Positions 1 to 11,299 of a stretch of DNA of 34,087 nt are shown piece by piece. Below the pieces are notes generated by a model that worked only from the letters and a program-made list of their open reading frames with translations, was not told the origin of the DNA and did not search any database. The translations under genes and the position numbers were made by a program. Origin of the DNA: Nymphaea colorata (taxonomy: Eukaryota > Streptophyta > Magnoliopsida > Nymphaeales > Nymphaeaceae); assembly GCF_008831285.2 (NCBI RefSeq), contig NW_022205087.1, positions 1 through 34,087 of the forward strand, given 5' to 3'. Numbering within the stretch: position 1 is the stretch's first letter; each line of letters opens with the position of its first letter.

Positions 1-77
1 CCCCAACCCCAACCCCAACCCCAACCCCAACCCCAACCCCAACCCCAACCCCAACCCCAACCCCCAACCCCAACCCC
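1..77. repeat. left telomere, C4A2 repeats
   Basis: About twelve CCCCAA units start at base 1. One unit is irregular (CCCCCAA near 61-67). The tract ends at the CCCCATAGAC junction. G4T2-type ends are known from Tetrahymena and relatives. With the right-hand array this shows both ends of a macronuclear chromosome. Confidence 0.98.
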
Positions 78-971
78 ATAGACAATATTCGGATTCAATA
101 TTTTATCGTTATTTCAGCTTAAAACTCATATCTATCAATCTATTTATGGCATCTGTGTTCTTAGATAATTTTAATTATGGCAATTAAAAAATAGAGTTAA
201 ATCCAATAGAATAATTACTCTAGAGAAGCATTAATAAATGAAGATAACCAAATTCTTCTTGAAGGTTCAATCTTTGATGCTTACATTATTATTTATATCT
301 TATCTTTTTATCTTTCTTGGCTTCCTCATCTTGCTGCGTTTGATTGAGCCAATAATGGACTGAGCGAGCAAGATGCGTATCATATCTTTAAAAATGTCAT
401 CTTTTAGACACTTATGGATCATGTTTTTGCTTACCTGTAAATAAAAGGCCTTTTTCTTTGATTATCTTTTCACATCATGATACACTTGCTCTTCTGTCTT
501 CCAAAAAAATGCAAGCCAAACACATGTAAAACATGCATAAAGATTATTTGGAAAATTGCAGCAAAGATAGGCTTGAAATTAATTTTGATAAGGATAATTT
601 TTGCCTTTATATCTTTACGTGCATTTCAAGGATGAAGAAATGAGTAAAGACAGTATTTTCTCCATAAGAGCTTTCCTTTTGATAATTAATCTTGTAAATG
701 ATCATAATCGGTACTTATTTTTAGTTACTTCTATAAAAGACTAGATGAAGTTTTGATAGAAATACAAAGAAAAATTAATCGTAGCTTAATCTACTGGCAA
801 TCAGATCCAATGCTAAACCTTCAACTACACTTACTCCATCATGATGACAAGTTTTTATAAAAAATTATTAATTTGGTGCAATATTTTTTGACTGCTAAAG
901 ATGTTCAAAATTGATACAAAAAGTGTTATAAATTTGAGGTAGCTGATTTTTGGGTTATATTAATTAAAGAT
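78..971. other. left subtelomeric region, no recognised gene
   Basis: AT-rich stretch of about 0.9 kb. Using TGA as the only stop it holds only short frames, for example a 42-codon hydrophobic one starting with ATG at 239. I recognise no family. I found no 20-nt intron of the type used elsewhere on this chromosome that would join this region to the downstream gene. The last bases, from about 955, belong to the direct repeat and must hold the promoter of the first phosphatase gene. Confidence 0.6.
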
Positions 972-3296
972 ATGCCATCAATCAAGCTTGTTAAAGAGGA
1001 GGTTTTGCTTGGATAGGACCGAAACTCAGCCTTAAGCTTCGAAGATCTTGTCAAATAGGTTCAAAGAAGTCTAGATATCAAAGACTAAAAGATAAAGGAC
1101 CGCATTACCTTCACTCATGATGATGAGGTCTACTTCATCAGAAACGACGCCGACCTCATCAGGGCTACAAGGGCCTTCCCAGACCTCAGAATAACAGTGT
1201 GTGATAAGAGCGACTAAATCTACCTGGGCTTCGACAAATTATGCTAAGATTCAAGAGGAGAGTGCTGGCTCCAAGAGAACAAGAACAGTGCTGTTCTGGT
1301 CTCTTCAGCACCAGGCAACGCTAATTATCTTGAAGTCGACCAAAAGACCATTAATTAAGTTGAGCTACACGTCGCCCAACGCGAATGGCACTCTGAAGAT
1401 GCTACTACCAACTTCCTCCTGGGAATTTACCGAAGAGAAGCTGAGAAGTATGGGGTTCCTCTCTAAAAGCTGGACAACACCCTTATCAAGCTCGACCGCT
1501 GGAGAGCAGACAACATAAAGAAAAGCGAAAAAAATCTCCAGCTGTCCCTTCCTAAACGCCTGAAAAACAGAAAGGCCAAAAACAACCAAGTTTCGTATCT
1601 CTTCCCCAACTCCAAGAAAATCAATCAGCCACTGGTCGGAGCAGGAGAAAAGGCTTTGGCTGTATAGCAATCCCTTCCAGCTGGAGAGAATACAGAGGCT
1701 ATCAAGCTATCCTTTTGGGATACGCTCTATCATGGCTTATCTGGGACTGGCAGTACTGACGTTCGATCGCTTTCAAACTTCTTCAGATCTTTCTCCGACT
1801 ATGATGCTAAGTTTTTGACCACAGTCTTTTAGGCCTATAATAGTTATAAAGATAACCCTGTTTACTTCCCGCCCGAGAACATGGACTCGAGTGTTTTCGA
1901 GTTCCCAGACAACGCGGTGGTCGGCATCCTTGGAGACTGGGGGACAGGTCTCCAGGACGCCACTGACATCCTCAACTACTTGGTCGAAAAGGAAAACGCT
2001 TCCATCATCCTCCACGACGGAGACGTCTACTACGCCGGCTTCCCCGATGAGTTCAAGAGGATCAACGACCAAGTCAAAGGCGTCCAGGCCAAGTTCAAGA
2101 GTAAGAATGTCAAGTATTATTGTGTCCCCGGAAACCACGACTAGTACACATGGGGAGGACCTTTCCACGACCACCTCAAGGAGAACAACTCCGGTCAAAG
2201 GTTTAGTTTTTTCTGTCTGAGGAACACAAGTAAGACCGTCCAGTTCGTCGGACTCAATACTGGACGCAACGACAACGACCCCTCAACCAGCATTCCATTG
2301 TTCAAAGACTTCTTCGAGGGAACCTACGTCGACGAAAGGGAACTCTAGTGGGCCCTTGACAAGATCAACAACTTTAAGGGCAAGACCATCCTCATCACCC
2401 ACCACCCTCTCTTCTCCACCTTCGAAGCCACCATCGGAAAGAAGACCGAAGTCGGCTACACCAATCCGAACGTGAACCCCAACTTGGCAAAACAGTTCTT
2501 TGAGGTGTTGCCGAAGATCACCTGCTGGATGTGGGGACACGAGCACCGCTTCAGCACCTACAAGGCCAACAGCTTCGCAGTCAACCGCAGCATCCTTATC
2601 GGCAACTCCGCCTTCCAAAACAGCCAATCCAATTACTACAAAGTCGAGTTTCTCGCAGGAGACATCACAGAGACCAAATACCATCCGGAAATGGGAGTCT
2701 CTTCTACAGATAAGGGGTGGCTCAACCACACTGCTATCGCCCTCAGTAACTTCGACCAAAGAGAGGGATCAGCAATCAAGGCCAGATACGTCTACATGAC
2801 TGCCTCCTACACCCAGCCTTCCAAACTCGTCAGAATACGCACAGACGAGTACGCAGACCCTGTCCGCCCTGCGATCCAGCTTGCCAGTGACTATTACTTG
2901 CTTGAAGAGTCCGGCCTATCTCTTCGCATCAGTGACAGAGTCTGGCTTGACTCCTCCTCTCCCACGGTCATCAGGCTCCTCAACGCGAACAATTTGACGC
3001 AAGCAGGAACAGTTTCTGCTGGCCAACCTATATTTATTAAGTCCTCATTCGAAGATAAATATCTTCTCTATTAAGGAGGAAAAGTCTCATTCGGAAAACA
3101 ACCGACGGATAAGAGTAAGTTCACTTGGGTCTTGCAGCTACAGAAGCAGCAAGCTGGAGCTATCAACGTCGGAAGCATCTTTAACTTGGTTCACCAATCA
3201 ACGAAAGTCGTTATCGGAAGGTAGCTTGATGGCGAACTGCTGGTACTTACAAAAAATTCACCTTCGCGATTCCAGCTCTACAACATACCCAAATGA
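972..3296 (+). CDS. PB1 domain-purple acid phosphatase-like protein, copy A
   Basis: Uninterrupted 774-codon frame with many in-frame TAA/TAG read as Gln; TGA stop at 3294. Residues about 3-75 look like a PB1 domain: a basic first strand (IKLVK), an SFEDLVKQV helix, and an OPCA-like acidic stretch DDEVYFIRNDADL at 50-62. Residues about 315-560 are a metallophosphatase resembling tartrate-resistant acid phosphatase. All expected metal-ligand motifs are present: GDWG (D322), GDVYY (D351, Y354), GNHD (N388), THHPL (H477) and GHEH (H523, H525). A TAG lies directly after GNHD. The C-terminal 200 residues are not recognised. The first ATG after an in-frame TGA at 912 was chosen as start. There is no signal peptide, so a cytosolic phosphatase is inferred, unlike secreted family members. 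It is convergent with the GST-like copy. Confidence 0.88.
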
Positions 3297-3500
3297 TCCA
3301 CCCATCTCATCATCATCTCATACATCCTGAACATATTAAATTCATAAAAGATCGTAAAGAATAGGCTTATTAACCTAAGCATTATTATAAAGTATTAGTA
3401 TTAATTCTTTCCGTTTTAGCTTTAGTAGCAGCCATAGTAGATCTTATATCATATCGATTTAGAATCGTAAGCCGAGTCCTTCATCACACTCCGAGCATCC

Positions 3501-4101
3501 TCAATTTACCAGTTTGGGGTTCCCTTTCCAAAACTTCTTGAAACCGATGGCCTTTTGTCCACTCGAGAGTCTAGAAATGATGGAAAAGGACTCTAAGAAC
3601 TTCTGGTGCTTCAGGTAAAACGGCTTTTTCATCATGACTTGTTCAAAGTGGCGAAGAGTTAGAAGGTAGTCCAACTTTTCATCGTCTTTGGAAGTCTTGC
3701 CGCCAATCCTCAACGCTGGGAGAGCTGAAGGAACGTCCACTTTGTTGAAGCCGCCAAGCAAGTAGGTGCAGCTCTCCAAAAACAGGAAGTCCAGTATGCT
3801 CAGCTGGTCCAGGACGTACTGCTGAGGCTGGCGCGACCGTATATGATCGCACACCTCCCTCACGAACCCCGAGGAGGCCAGGACGTGGCGATACAGGCTG
3901 CTGATGTGTGCGTCGATTTCGGGCTGTGGGTGGTTGACCACGTAGTCCGCGAGGCCGAAGACCTCCGAGATGACTTGGCTGTGCCTGGCAGTGTAGATCT
4001 CAACTATCTCCTGCACCTTCGCCTAAGTAGCCCGACCCTTACCTGGTTCTAGATGGTGCTTCCCAGCAGATCCTCCCTGGAGAATTTATAACATATGTAA
4101 G
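3501..4101 (-). pseudogene. GST-like gene fragment, 5'-truncated copy
   Basis: Near-identical to the C-terminal part of the complete gene at 7359-8212. It includes the 20-nt intron (4023-4042) and ends at the same TGA (3501-3503). Homology ends at 4101. Roughly the first 85 codons, the whole thioredoxin-like half, are absent and replaced by unrelated sequence. An ATG at 4268 opens an unspliced frame into it, but the added residues do not resemble a GST and the intron would have to be retained. It is most simply a truncated by-product of the duplication. The surviving frame has no premature TGA, so the event may be recent or the fragment may still be transcribed. Confidence 0.75.
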
Positions 4102-4827
4102 CCAAAATTTTTGCCGTAGTTAGTTGGGAGCTGATTAGTGGTGTCCTTACCCGTTTCAAAGCTCAGTAATTTGGTTTTGATTGCTCTTTAGGGCTCTTCA
4201 ACATTTTTTTGGGACCAAATAAGGCTCGCTTTCCTCTCTATGGCTAGCAGAAGCTGCCTTGCTTCCATGAAGGAAAGCCTACCTTTCATTCCGATCGGCC
4301 CGAAGGCACCAACCGATTAATACAGTTCATGCTGATTACCTATATACTTCCGGATAGATTTGTTTTTTTCTCCCTGCTTGTCTACTGGGGATCAATTAAT
4401 GCCCTGAGCAAAAATCTATGATTATTCATCATGATGAAGATGGAGAAAGCTTTTATTCTCACATTTCTGATCTTATTTTTGTGATTTTGTTGCCTTTGTC
4501 ATACTCCAAGATCTAACAAAAAAATTAAATATAAAATTTCCGTCGCATAGATCTTTTGAGAGTGAGTCTTAGGCATAACTGAAGGAAAAAAGGCATTTTT
4601 ACTTATTTTACTTGAAAATAAATGACATCCAAAAGCGCAAAAGTATATATTGAAAATAAAAAATAGTTAGGATTTTAATTCTATCTTTTGAAAGATCAAG
4701 GTCTACAATCTTAGTGGGACACTTAGCTTCAATTTTATGAATTTTTACAATTTTTTATGGTTTTTGGAAATAAAAGAATACTGTCTGAAATAGTAGCCTA
4801 ATTTGAGGGTTTATATTAATCAAAGAT
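4102..4827. other. spacer between repeat units, no recognised gene
   Basis: About 0.7 kb of AT-rich sequence lies between the two repeat units. It holds only short frames, for example an ATG at 4432 coding for 17 hydrophobic residues before TGA. A minus-strand sequence at 4131-4150 has GTA, A at position 15 and a terminal AG like the real introns, but neither flanking frame is convincingly coding. The end of the spacer carries the promoter of the second phosphatase gene. Confidence 0.5.
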
Positions 4828-7800
4828 ATGCCATCAATCAAGCTTGTTAAAGAGGAGGTTTTGCTTGGATAGGACCGAAACTCAGCCTTAAGCTTCGAAG
4901 ATCTTGTCAAATAGGTTCAAAGAAGTCTAGATATCAAAGACTAAAACTAAAACATAAGGAACCGGATTACCTTCACTCATGATGATGAGGTCTACTTCAT
5001 CAGAAACGACGCCGACCTCATCAGGGCTACAAGGGCCTTCCCAGACCTCAGAATAACAGTGTGTGATAAGAGCGACTAAATCTACCTGGGCTTCCAAAAA
5101 TTATACCAAGAGTCAAGAGGATAGTGCTGGCTCCAAGAGAACAAGAACAGTGCTGTTCTGGTCTCTTCAGCACCAGGCAACGCTAATTATCTTGAAGTCG
5201 ATCAAAGGACCATTAATGAAATCGAGCTGCATGTCCCCCAACGTGAATGGCACTCTGAAGATGCTACAACAAACTTCCTCCTGGGAATTTACCGAAGAGA
5301 AGCTGAGAATTATGGGGTTCCTCTCTAAAAGCTGGACAACACCCTTATCAAGCTCGACCGCTGGAGAGCAGATTACGTAAAGAAAAGCTCAAAAAATATC
5401 CAGCTGTCCCTTCCTAAACACCTGAAAAACAGAAAAGCCAAAAACAACCAGGTTTCGTATCTCTTCCCCAACTCCAAGAAAATCAATCAGCCACTGGTTG
5501 GAGCAGGAGAAAAGGCATTAGCTGTATAGCAATCCCTTCCAGCTGGAGAGAACACAGAAGCTATCAAGCTATCCTTTTGGGATACGCTCTATCGTGGCTT
5601 ATCTGGGACTGGCAGTACTGACGTGAAGTCACTTTCAAACTTCTTCAGATCTTTCTCCGACTATGATGCTAAGTTTTTGACCACAGTCTTTTAGGCCTAT
5701 AATAGTTACAAAGATAACCCTGTTTACTTCCCGCCCGAGGACATGGACTCGAGTGTTTTCGAGTTCCCAGATAATGCGGTGGTCGGCATCCTTGGAGACT
5801 GGGGGACAGGCCTCCAGGACGCCACTGATATCCTCAACTACTTGGTCGAAAAGGAAAACGCTTCCATCATCCTTCACGACGGAGACGTCTACTACGCCGG
5901 CTTCCCCGATGAGTTCAAGAGGATCAACGACCAGGTCAAAGGCGTCCAGACCAAGTTCAAGAGTAAGAATGTCAAGTACTACTGTGTCCCCGGAAACCAC
6001 GACTAGTACACATGGGGAGGACCTTTCCACGATCACCTCAAGGACAACAACTCAGGTCAAAGGTTTAGTTTTTTCTGTCTGAGGAACACGAGCAAAACTG
6101 TCCAGTTCGTCGGACTCAATACTGGACGCAATGACAACGACCCCTCAACCAGCATTCCATTGTTCAAAGACTTCTTTGAGGGAACCTATGTCGACGAAAG
6201 GGAACTCTAGTGGGCCCTTGACAAGATCAATAACTTTAAGGGCAAGACTATCCTCATCACCCACCATCCTCTCTTCTCCACCTTCGAAGCCACCATCGGA
6301 AAGAAGACCGAAGTCGGATACACCAATCCGAACGTGAACCCCAACTTGGCAAAACAGTTCTTCGAGGTGTTGCCGAAGATCACCTGCTGGATGTGGGGAC
6401 ACGAGCACCGCTTCAGCACCTACAAGGCCAACAGCTTCGCAGTCAACCGCAGCATCCTTATCGGCAACTCCGCCTTCCAAAACAGCCAATCCAACTACTA
6501 CAAAGTCGAGTTTCTCGCAGGAGACATCACAGAGACCAAATATCATCCGGAAATGGGAGTCTCTTCTACAGATAAGGGGTGGCTCAACCACACTGCTATC
6601 GCCCTCAGTAACTTCGACCAAAGAGAGGGATCAGCAATCAAAGCCAGATACGTCTACATGACTGCCTCCTACAAACAGTCTTCCAAACTCGTCAGGATAC
6701 GCACAGACGAGTACGCAGACCCTGTCCGTCCTCCGATTCAGCTTGCCAGTGACTATAACTTACTTGAAGAGTCCGGCCTATCTCTTCTCATCGATGACAA
6801 AGTTTGGCTTGACTCCTCTCCCACGGCCATCAGGCTCCTCAACGCGAACAATTTGACGCAAGCAGGAACAGTTTCTGCTGGCCAACCTATATTTATTAAG
6901 TCCTCATTCGAAGATAAATATCTTCTCTTTTAAGGAGGAAAGGTCTCATTCGGAAAACAACCGACGGATAAGAGTAAGTTCACTTGGGTCTTGCAGCTAC
7001 AGAAGCAGCAAGCAGGAGCTATCAACGTCGGAAGCATCTTTAACTTGGTTCACCAATCAACGAAAGCCGTTATCGGAAGGCAGCTTCAGGACGAACTGCT
7101 GGTACTTACAGCAGATTCACCTTCGCGATTCCAGCTCTACAACATACCCAAATGATCCACCCATCCCATCATCATCTCATACATCCTGAACATATTAAAT
7201 TCATTAAAGGTCATTTTTTTAGGCTTGCTAAGCCAACCATTATTATTTAGTGTTAGTATTGATCCTTTCCGTTTTAGCTTTAGTTATAGCAATAGTAGAT
7301 CGTATATCATATCGATTTAGAGCCGTAAGCCGAGCCCTTCATCACACTCCTAACATTCTCATTTTACCAGTTTGGGGTTCCCTTTCCAAAACTTCTTGAA
7401 ACCGATGACCTTTTGTCCACTCGAGAGTTTAGAAATGATGGAAAATGAATCTAAATACTTCTGGTGCTTCACGTAAAACGGCTTTTTCATCATGACTTGT
7501 TCAAAGTGGCGAAGAGTTGGAAGGTAGTCCAACGCTTCATCGTTTTTGGAAGTCTTGCCGCCAATCCTCGACGCTGGGAGAGCTGAAGGAACGTCCACTT
7601 TGTTGAAGCCGCCAAGCAAGTAGGTGCAGCTCTCCAAAAACAGGAAGTCCAGTATGGTCAGCTGGTCCAGGACGTACTGCTGAGGCTGGCGCGACCGTAT
7701 ATGATCGCACACCTCCCTCACGAACCCCGAGGAGGCCAGGACGTGGCGATACAGGCTGCTGATGTGTGCGTCGATTTCGGGCTGTGGGTGGTTGGCCACG

Positions 7801-7959
7801 TAGTCCGCGAGGCCGAAGACCTCCGAGATGACTTGGCTGTGCCTGGCAGTGTAGATCTCAACTATCTCCTGCACCTTCGCCTAAGTAGCCCGACCCTTAC
7901 CTGGTTCTAGATGGTGCTTCCCAGCAGATCCTCCCTGGAGAATTTATAACATATGTAAG
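4811..7959. repeat. direct repeat unit B (about 3.15 kb)
   Basis: Second copy of the 955-4101 segment in the same orientation. Its left edge is close to an ATTTGAGG word also present upstream of unit A. Its right edge lies inside the GST-like gene, which here continues into a complete 5' half. Unit B therefore keeps the ancestral arrangement of phosphatase followed by an intact convergent GST-like gene. Confidence 0.93.
4828..7155 (+). CDS. PB1 domain-purple acid phosphatase-like protein, copy B
   Basis: 775-codon uninterrupted frame, TGA at 7153. It has the same order as copy A: PB1-like domain, linker rich in charged residues, then a TRAP-like metallophosphatase with GDWG, GDVYY, GNHD, THHPL and GHEH all intact, and an unrecognised C-terminal domain. 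Against copy A it gains two codons after the PB1 helix and loses one Ser codon near 6822. One Glu codon of copy A is TAG here. Both indels keep frame and all catalytic residues are kept, so both copies look functional. The start matches copy A; the ATG follows the TTATATTAA word shared by both copies. Confidence 0.88.
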
Positions 7960-8212
7960 TCATAATTGGATAGACATCGTATACCACTTCTCCTTCATGT
8001 ATTAACGCCGGCAGCTGTGATTTATCAATCTTCATGCCCGTTAGAATCTGAAGAACGTTTTTATCCAGGGTCTTCTTTTGCCTCTCGAACTCATCGATAT
8101 AAACTTCAACGAACTTCATATCCAAGTAGCAAAGCATATTTCTTATTGGTTGTAGTTGCCCCCTAAGATTGTAGTACACTAGAATGAGAGTGCTATTTTA
8201 TTCGATGTCCAT
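7359..8212 (-). CDS. glutathione S-transferase-like protein, complete copy
   Basis: Two exons, 8212-7901 and 7880-7359, joined over a 20-nt intron (7881-7900); 277 residues, TGA at 7359-7361. The N-terminal half fits a thioredoxin-fold GST domain: strand LILVYYNLRGQ with a candidate catalytic Tyr at 13 or 14, QPIRNML helix, then LPALIHEGEVVYD before a helix. The usual glutathione-binding QS pair at the last position is replaced by DV, so glutathione chemistry is uncertain. The C-terminal domain is helical and longer than usual for cytosolic GSTs. The ATG at 8212 lies 10 nt after a TAATAATAAT tract. It is tail-to-tail with the phosphatase copy B. Function beyond the fold is inferred. Confidence 0.75.
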
Positions 8213-8990
8213 AGGTACGAAATTATTATTATAGATTCATATATTCTCACCATTCCGGATTTCTGATCAATTTGCATAAAAATATCAATGATGGACCTAG
8301 TCATCATGAAAAACTAGGCGGAAAAAGTGGGATTTCGCATATTTGCAAAGAGAACAGTATTATAATTAGTTATCTGGTTCCAAGGAGTTGAGAAAATTTA
8401 AATTTTTATTTTTTTGGATTATTGGTTTCGACTATTTTTTCGTGAATGCTTCCTGCATATCTGTGATGATTGATTGTCAAGACTGAAAAATAACCATGAA
8501 GATCATACGCTATAGAAACCACGAGGTTTTTATTCATAAATTTCCATTTTTGGATTTGGCAAAGGTTTGGAAAATGTTTATCCCTTTGTTGGAAATAATT
8601 CCTGTTTCATAATAAAAATGGAGAAGTCTATGCTCTAGATTGTAAATCTTAATCAAAAATGGATCGATTGTTGTAATGATGAATAAAGAAAATGCTGCTT
8701 TGACGATCTTTTTATTATTGAAGGCAGTAAAAATTAACAAATAAAGAATGGACTTTAAAACAGCTTATGAAAATCCTTGTAAAGCTCTTTTCTGCTAGCT
8801 ATTGCATGAGAAAATAAGCAGCCTATTCAAGAAGTTCTAAGAGCATCAACTGGTACAAATCAAACCAACAAAGTTTAGTCTTTAATCAAAGGTTCCTGAA
8901 GGCCTCTTTTTATGCATCAAATAGAAAAAATCTGTATTTTATTGGTGAAAATAATTTTAATTTCGCTATTACCATTATTTAGTATAAATA
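8213..8990. other. intergenic region, no recognised gene
   Basis: About 780 bp between the starts of the GST-like gene (-) and the PG-rich repeat gene (+), so it must hold both promoters. It is AT-rich with many short frames. The longest, about 68 codons on the minus strand ending in TGA near 8534, has no good ATG and no recognisable motif. An ATG at 8912 on the plus strand opens a hydrophobic frame that overlaps the real gene in another frame. I see no RNA gene. Confidence 0.5.
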
Positions 8991-9854
8991 ATGAGTTCAA
9001 GAGTGCATTTACCCCCATGTGGCGAGGACGGCTGGACTCCAGAGCAAACCGTAGTCCACCCGCAGAACAACTCCACCGCAAAACAGCAATTCTCCTTTCC
9101 CAAAGCGCCACGATTCAATTGCAGGACCTAACTTAGCGATTATACATTCTACGCACTCCCTTCCACCAAGACCAAAATAGCAGCGTCTATCGGACAACAA
9201 AAACGTACTCTCTTCGATAATCGCAATAACGATTCACCGGCTCCAGGCAGATATGATTACTTTGTGGACGGAGATTTTTAATATAGGAGCAGAAAAAAAG
9301 GAAAAGGATGTTACATGGGACTCGGGCGCAGTGTAAAGATGAGATGAATTAGGAAATCAAGATTAATAACTTTTTAGGATGCGAAAAGGAAGGGCCGAAC
9401 GCTCTTAAATATAGCAATCCTGAAATGCTGTCAACACTTGAGAAGCATGAATACTCTTTTCCTCGGGAGAAAAAGTTCATGACGCTCAGAAAATTCGATT
9501 TCGATTCAGTTGGACCGGGTAGTTACAAAATTGATACCTCTCTGGACGAACAGAAGCAAATTTTGTCTTCGCAAGTCAAATCTCTTTGCCCCAAAATTCA
9601 AGAAGTGAAAGTGGAGAACAGGAAGAAAAGGATATCAACTTAGCCGCCCTTATGTACTTTTTCAATCATATAGATTGCCCGCAAGTGACTGCGAAGGGAG
9701 AGCTGCTCAAGTTCAATAATAACAAAGGGATAAAAATCGGAAACAGTAGAAGGAGCACTTTAGTTAAGCCGTAGATAATTCCAGGGCCAGGCCAGTAGTA
9801 ATCATTTCATGACTTAGCAAAATATTTTCAGAGTTTCCATCAAGGAAAAAATGA
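8991..9854 (+). CDS. sperm-tail PG-rich repeat (SHIPPO-type) protein
   Basis: Four exons, 8991-9332, 9353-9653, 9674-9797 and 9818-9854, separated by three 20-nt introns; 267 residues ending in TGA at 9852. Three Pro-Gly-rich repeats are visible: SPAPGRYDYF at about residue 82, VGPGSYKID mid-protein, and IIPGPGQY close to the C-terminus. The last motif is completed only by splicing the third intron (9798-9817), which supports that splice. Proteins with this repeat bind ciliary or flagellar microtubules, so an axonemal role is inferred. The stop lies 55 bp from the stop of the convergent TAPT1-like gene. The start ATG follows a TATAAATA sequence immediately upstream. Confidence 0.88.
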
Positions 9855-9909
9855 TATTTCTTCGAGACATATGCAAGATAATGATGATAGTATGAAAATA
9901 GTAATCATA

Positions 9910-11187
9910 TCAAATCTATGCCATCCTTAGCTCCTTCGCCTCCTTCACTTCTTTTACTTACTTCACATCATTTACGTTTTTTTCCGCTTTCTTATCATTA
10001 GATTTCCACCATTTTCTTAATGTCCATAGGCTCAGTTTAGCAGCTAGGGTATAGATTATGAGAATGATGAAGATATAAGTGACAATAAGATTGAAATCCA
10101 GCTTTTTTATCTGTTTGAAAATGATGTGGACGAATTTGAATATGAACAAGATATATGGAATCACTGTGAATTCCATCTCTAGGCATTTCATTACGCTCTC
10201 ATGACGGCTTAAGCTTTCGGGTTTTAAGCAAAGATCCTAAAACAGCTTAATGCGAATTTCTTTGATTTAGTTCAGTTGGCCTCCAAAAGATAGGAAGGTA
10301 AGATTTTGAAGGTAATCAATAAATGAAGTAAATGCAAGAGCCTTCAGAATGGTCATATAGAGATGGGTATCCACTCTTTCCTCCATAGTCAGGATAAAGA
10401 TAACACTGAAAGTAATCTTGTGGAACCTATCCTTGGCATCGAAGAAAAGGTTGCTTTTGTATTTTTTCTTTTCGAATTTTTTGAAAACAGAAGTCTTGAG
10501 CTTTCCTATGCTCATGCTAAAGAGAAAGAGAAAGCGACTGTTCGTGGATGAGTTGAGGATGATCACAAATAGGATGAAATCGATGTAGATGATGAAGAAG
10601 TGAACTATGGTGTATAAGAAGCACAAGATTAGCTCCAGGAGTATTTCTTTTGGCTTGGTCTCTGAGTTTATGATGATTCTTGGCAACTTTCCGAGGTAAG
10701 TTCTGCCAGTAGTGGTCAGCATGATTTCAAAGATCATAATTGAAAGCCCCACGCTGTACAGCTTCACCGTATTTTGCCCCCTGAAGAAGTGATACAGCGC
10801 TGATACGTCGAAAATCTCGAAATCTTGGATGATGAGGGTGTATCCTGCGATGACCAAACAGGCGAACAACGATGTTCTTTTGATTTTGTCTGCTCCGAAG
10901 ATTGGTAGGACGATGTTAAGAATGGAAGCGATGAGGTCCCAGGCAAAGAGGACGATTGTTTCGCAGGCAGTGTTGAAGGCATACATGGCGTAGAGCCAGT
11001 AGACTGCTTCAATTCGGAAAAGGATCATGCCGAATCCGCGGATGGTATGCTTGAGTTCGACTTTGAGCAGCTGTGCCTGTTGTTCGCCCTCCTCCATCTT
11101 CTCCATCAGGTCAGGACGAGAGGTGATCCCTTCCTCGAAGTTGTTGCCTTTGAAGGACTCGACTATCATTGTCTTGTGCTTATTCAT
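9910..11187 (-). CDS. TAPT1: TAPT1 family multi-pass membrane protein
   Basis: Intronless frame of 425 residues from ATG 11187 to TGA 9910-9912, with two internal TAA/TAG near the C-terminal third. Recognisable family features are FFRGQNTVKLY followed by hydrophobic segments, a long hydrophobic stretch before NSSTNSR, and SVFKKF followed by NLF and a DRF motif, as in the TAPT1/CMV-receptor family. At least five hydrophobic segments can be seen. Members sit in ER or Golgi-related membranes and are linked to ciliary trafficking in animals; the role here is inferred. It is shorter than the human protein (about 570), mainly at the N-terminus. A valine codon two before the ATG could extend the frame but is not a normal start. 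Shares tail-to-tail spacing of 55 bp with the PG-repeat gene. Confidence 0.87.
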
Positions 11188-11299
11188 TCGCACGTAAGAA
11201 TAGTTTAATATTAGAATAGGTTGGATTGTATATTTATCATTTATTCATATTATTCCGATTGCTTCTTTTTGAATCTAATAATGATATGTTTGCTGACAA

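Larger units (their letters stand above)
955..4101. repeat. direct repeat unit A (about 3.15 kb)
   Basis: This segment is repeated with high identity at 4811-7959. It covers the PB1-phosphatase gene, the 3' intergenic region and the C-terminal part of the GST-like gene. Differences are mostly single substitutions. Coding indels are multiples of three: 6 nt extra in unit B near 4946-4962, and 3 nt fewer near 6822. Similarity stops abruptly at the GTAAG near 4101, inside the GST-like gene. Confidence 0.93.

Noticed and set aside
239-367. Short hydrophobic frame in the left subtelomere as a possible signal-peptide exon for the first phosphatase.
   Set aside because: No 20-nt intron of the local type can join it, and the phosphatase start at 972 sits naturally before the PB1 domain.
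3501-4268. Unspliced 255-codon minus-strand frame from ATG 4268 through the truncated GST-like copy.
   Set aside because: It needs retention of an intron shared with the intact copy, and its first 80 residues do not resemble a GST. With TGA as the only stop, chance frames of this size are common.
9674-10324. Open plus-strand frame running from the PG-repeat gene deep into the TAPT1-like gene.
   Set aside because: It exists only if the intron at 9798-9817 is retained. Splicing gives PGPGQY and a TGA at 9852, and the minus-strand TAPT1 frame is conserved.
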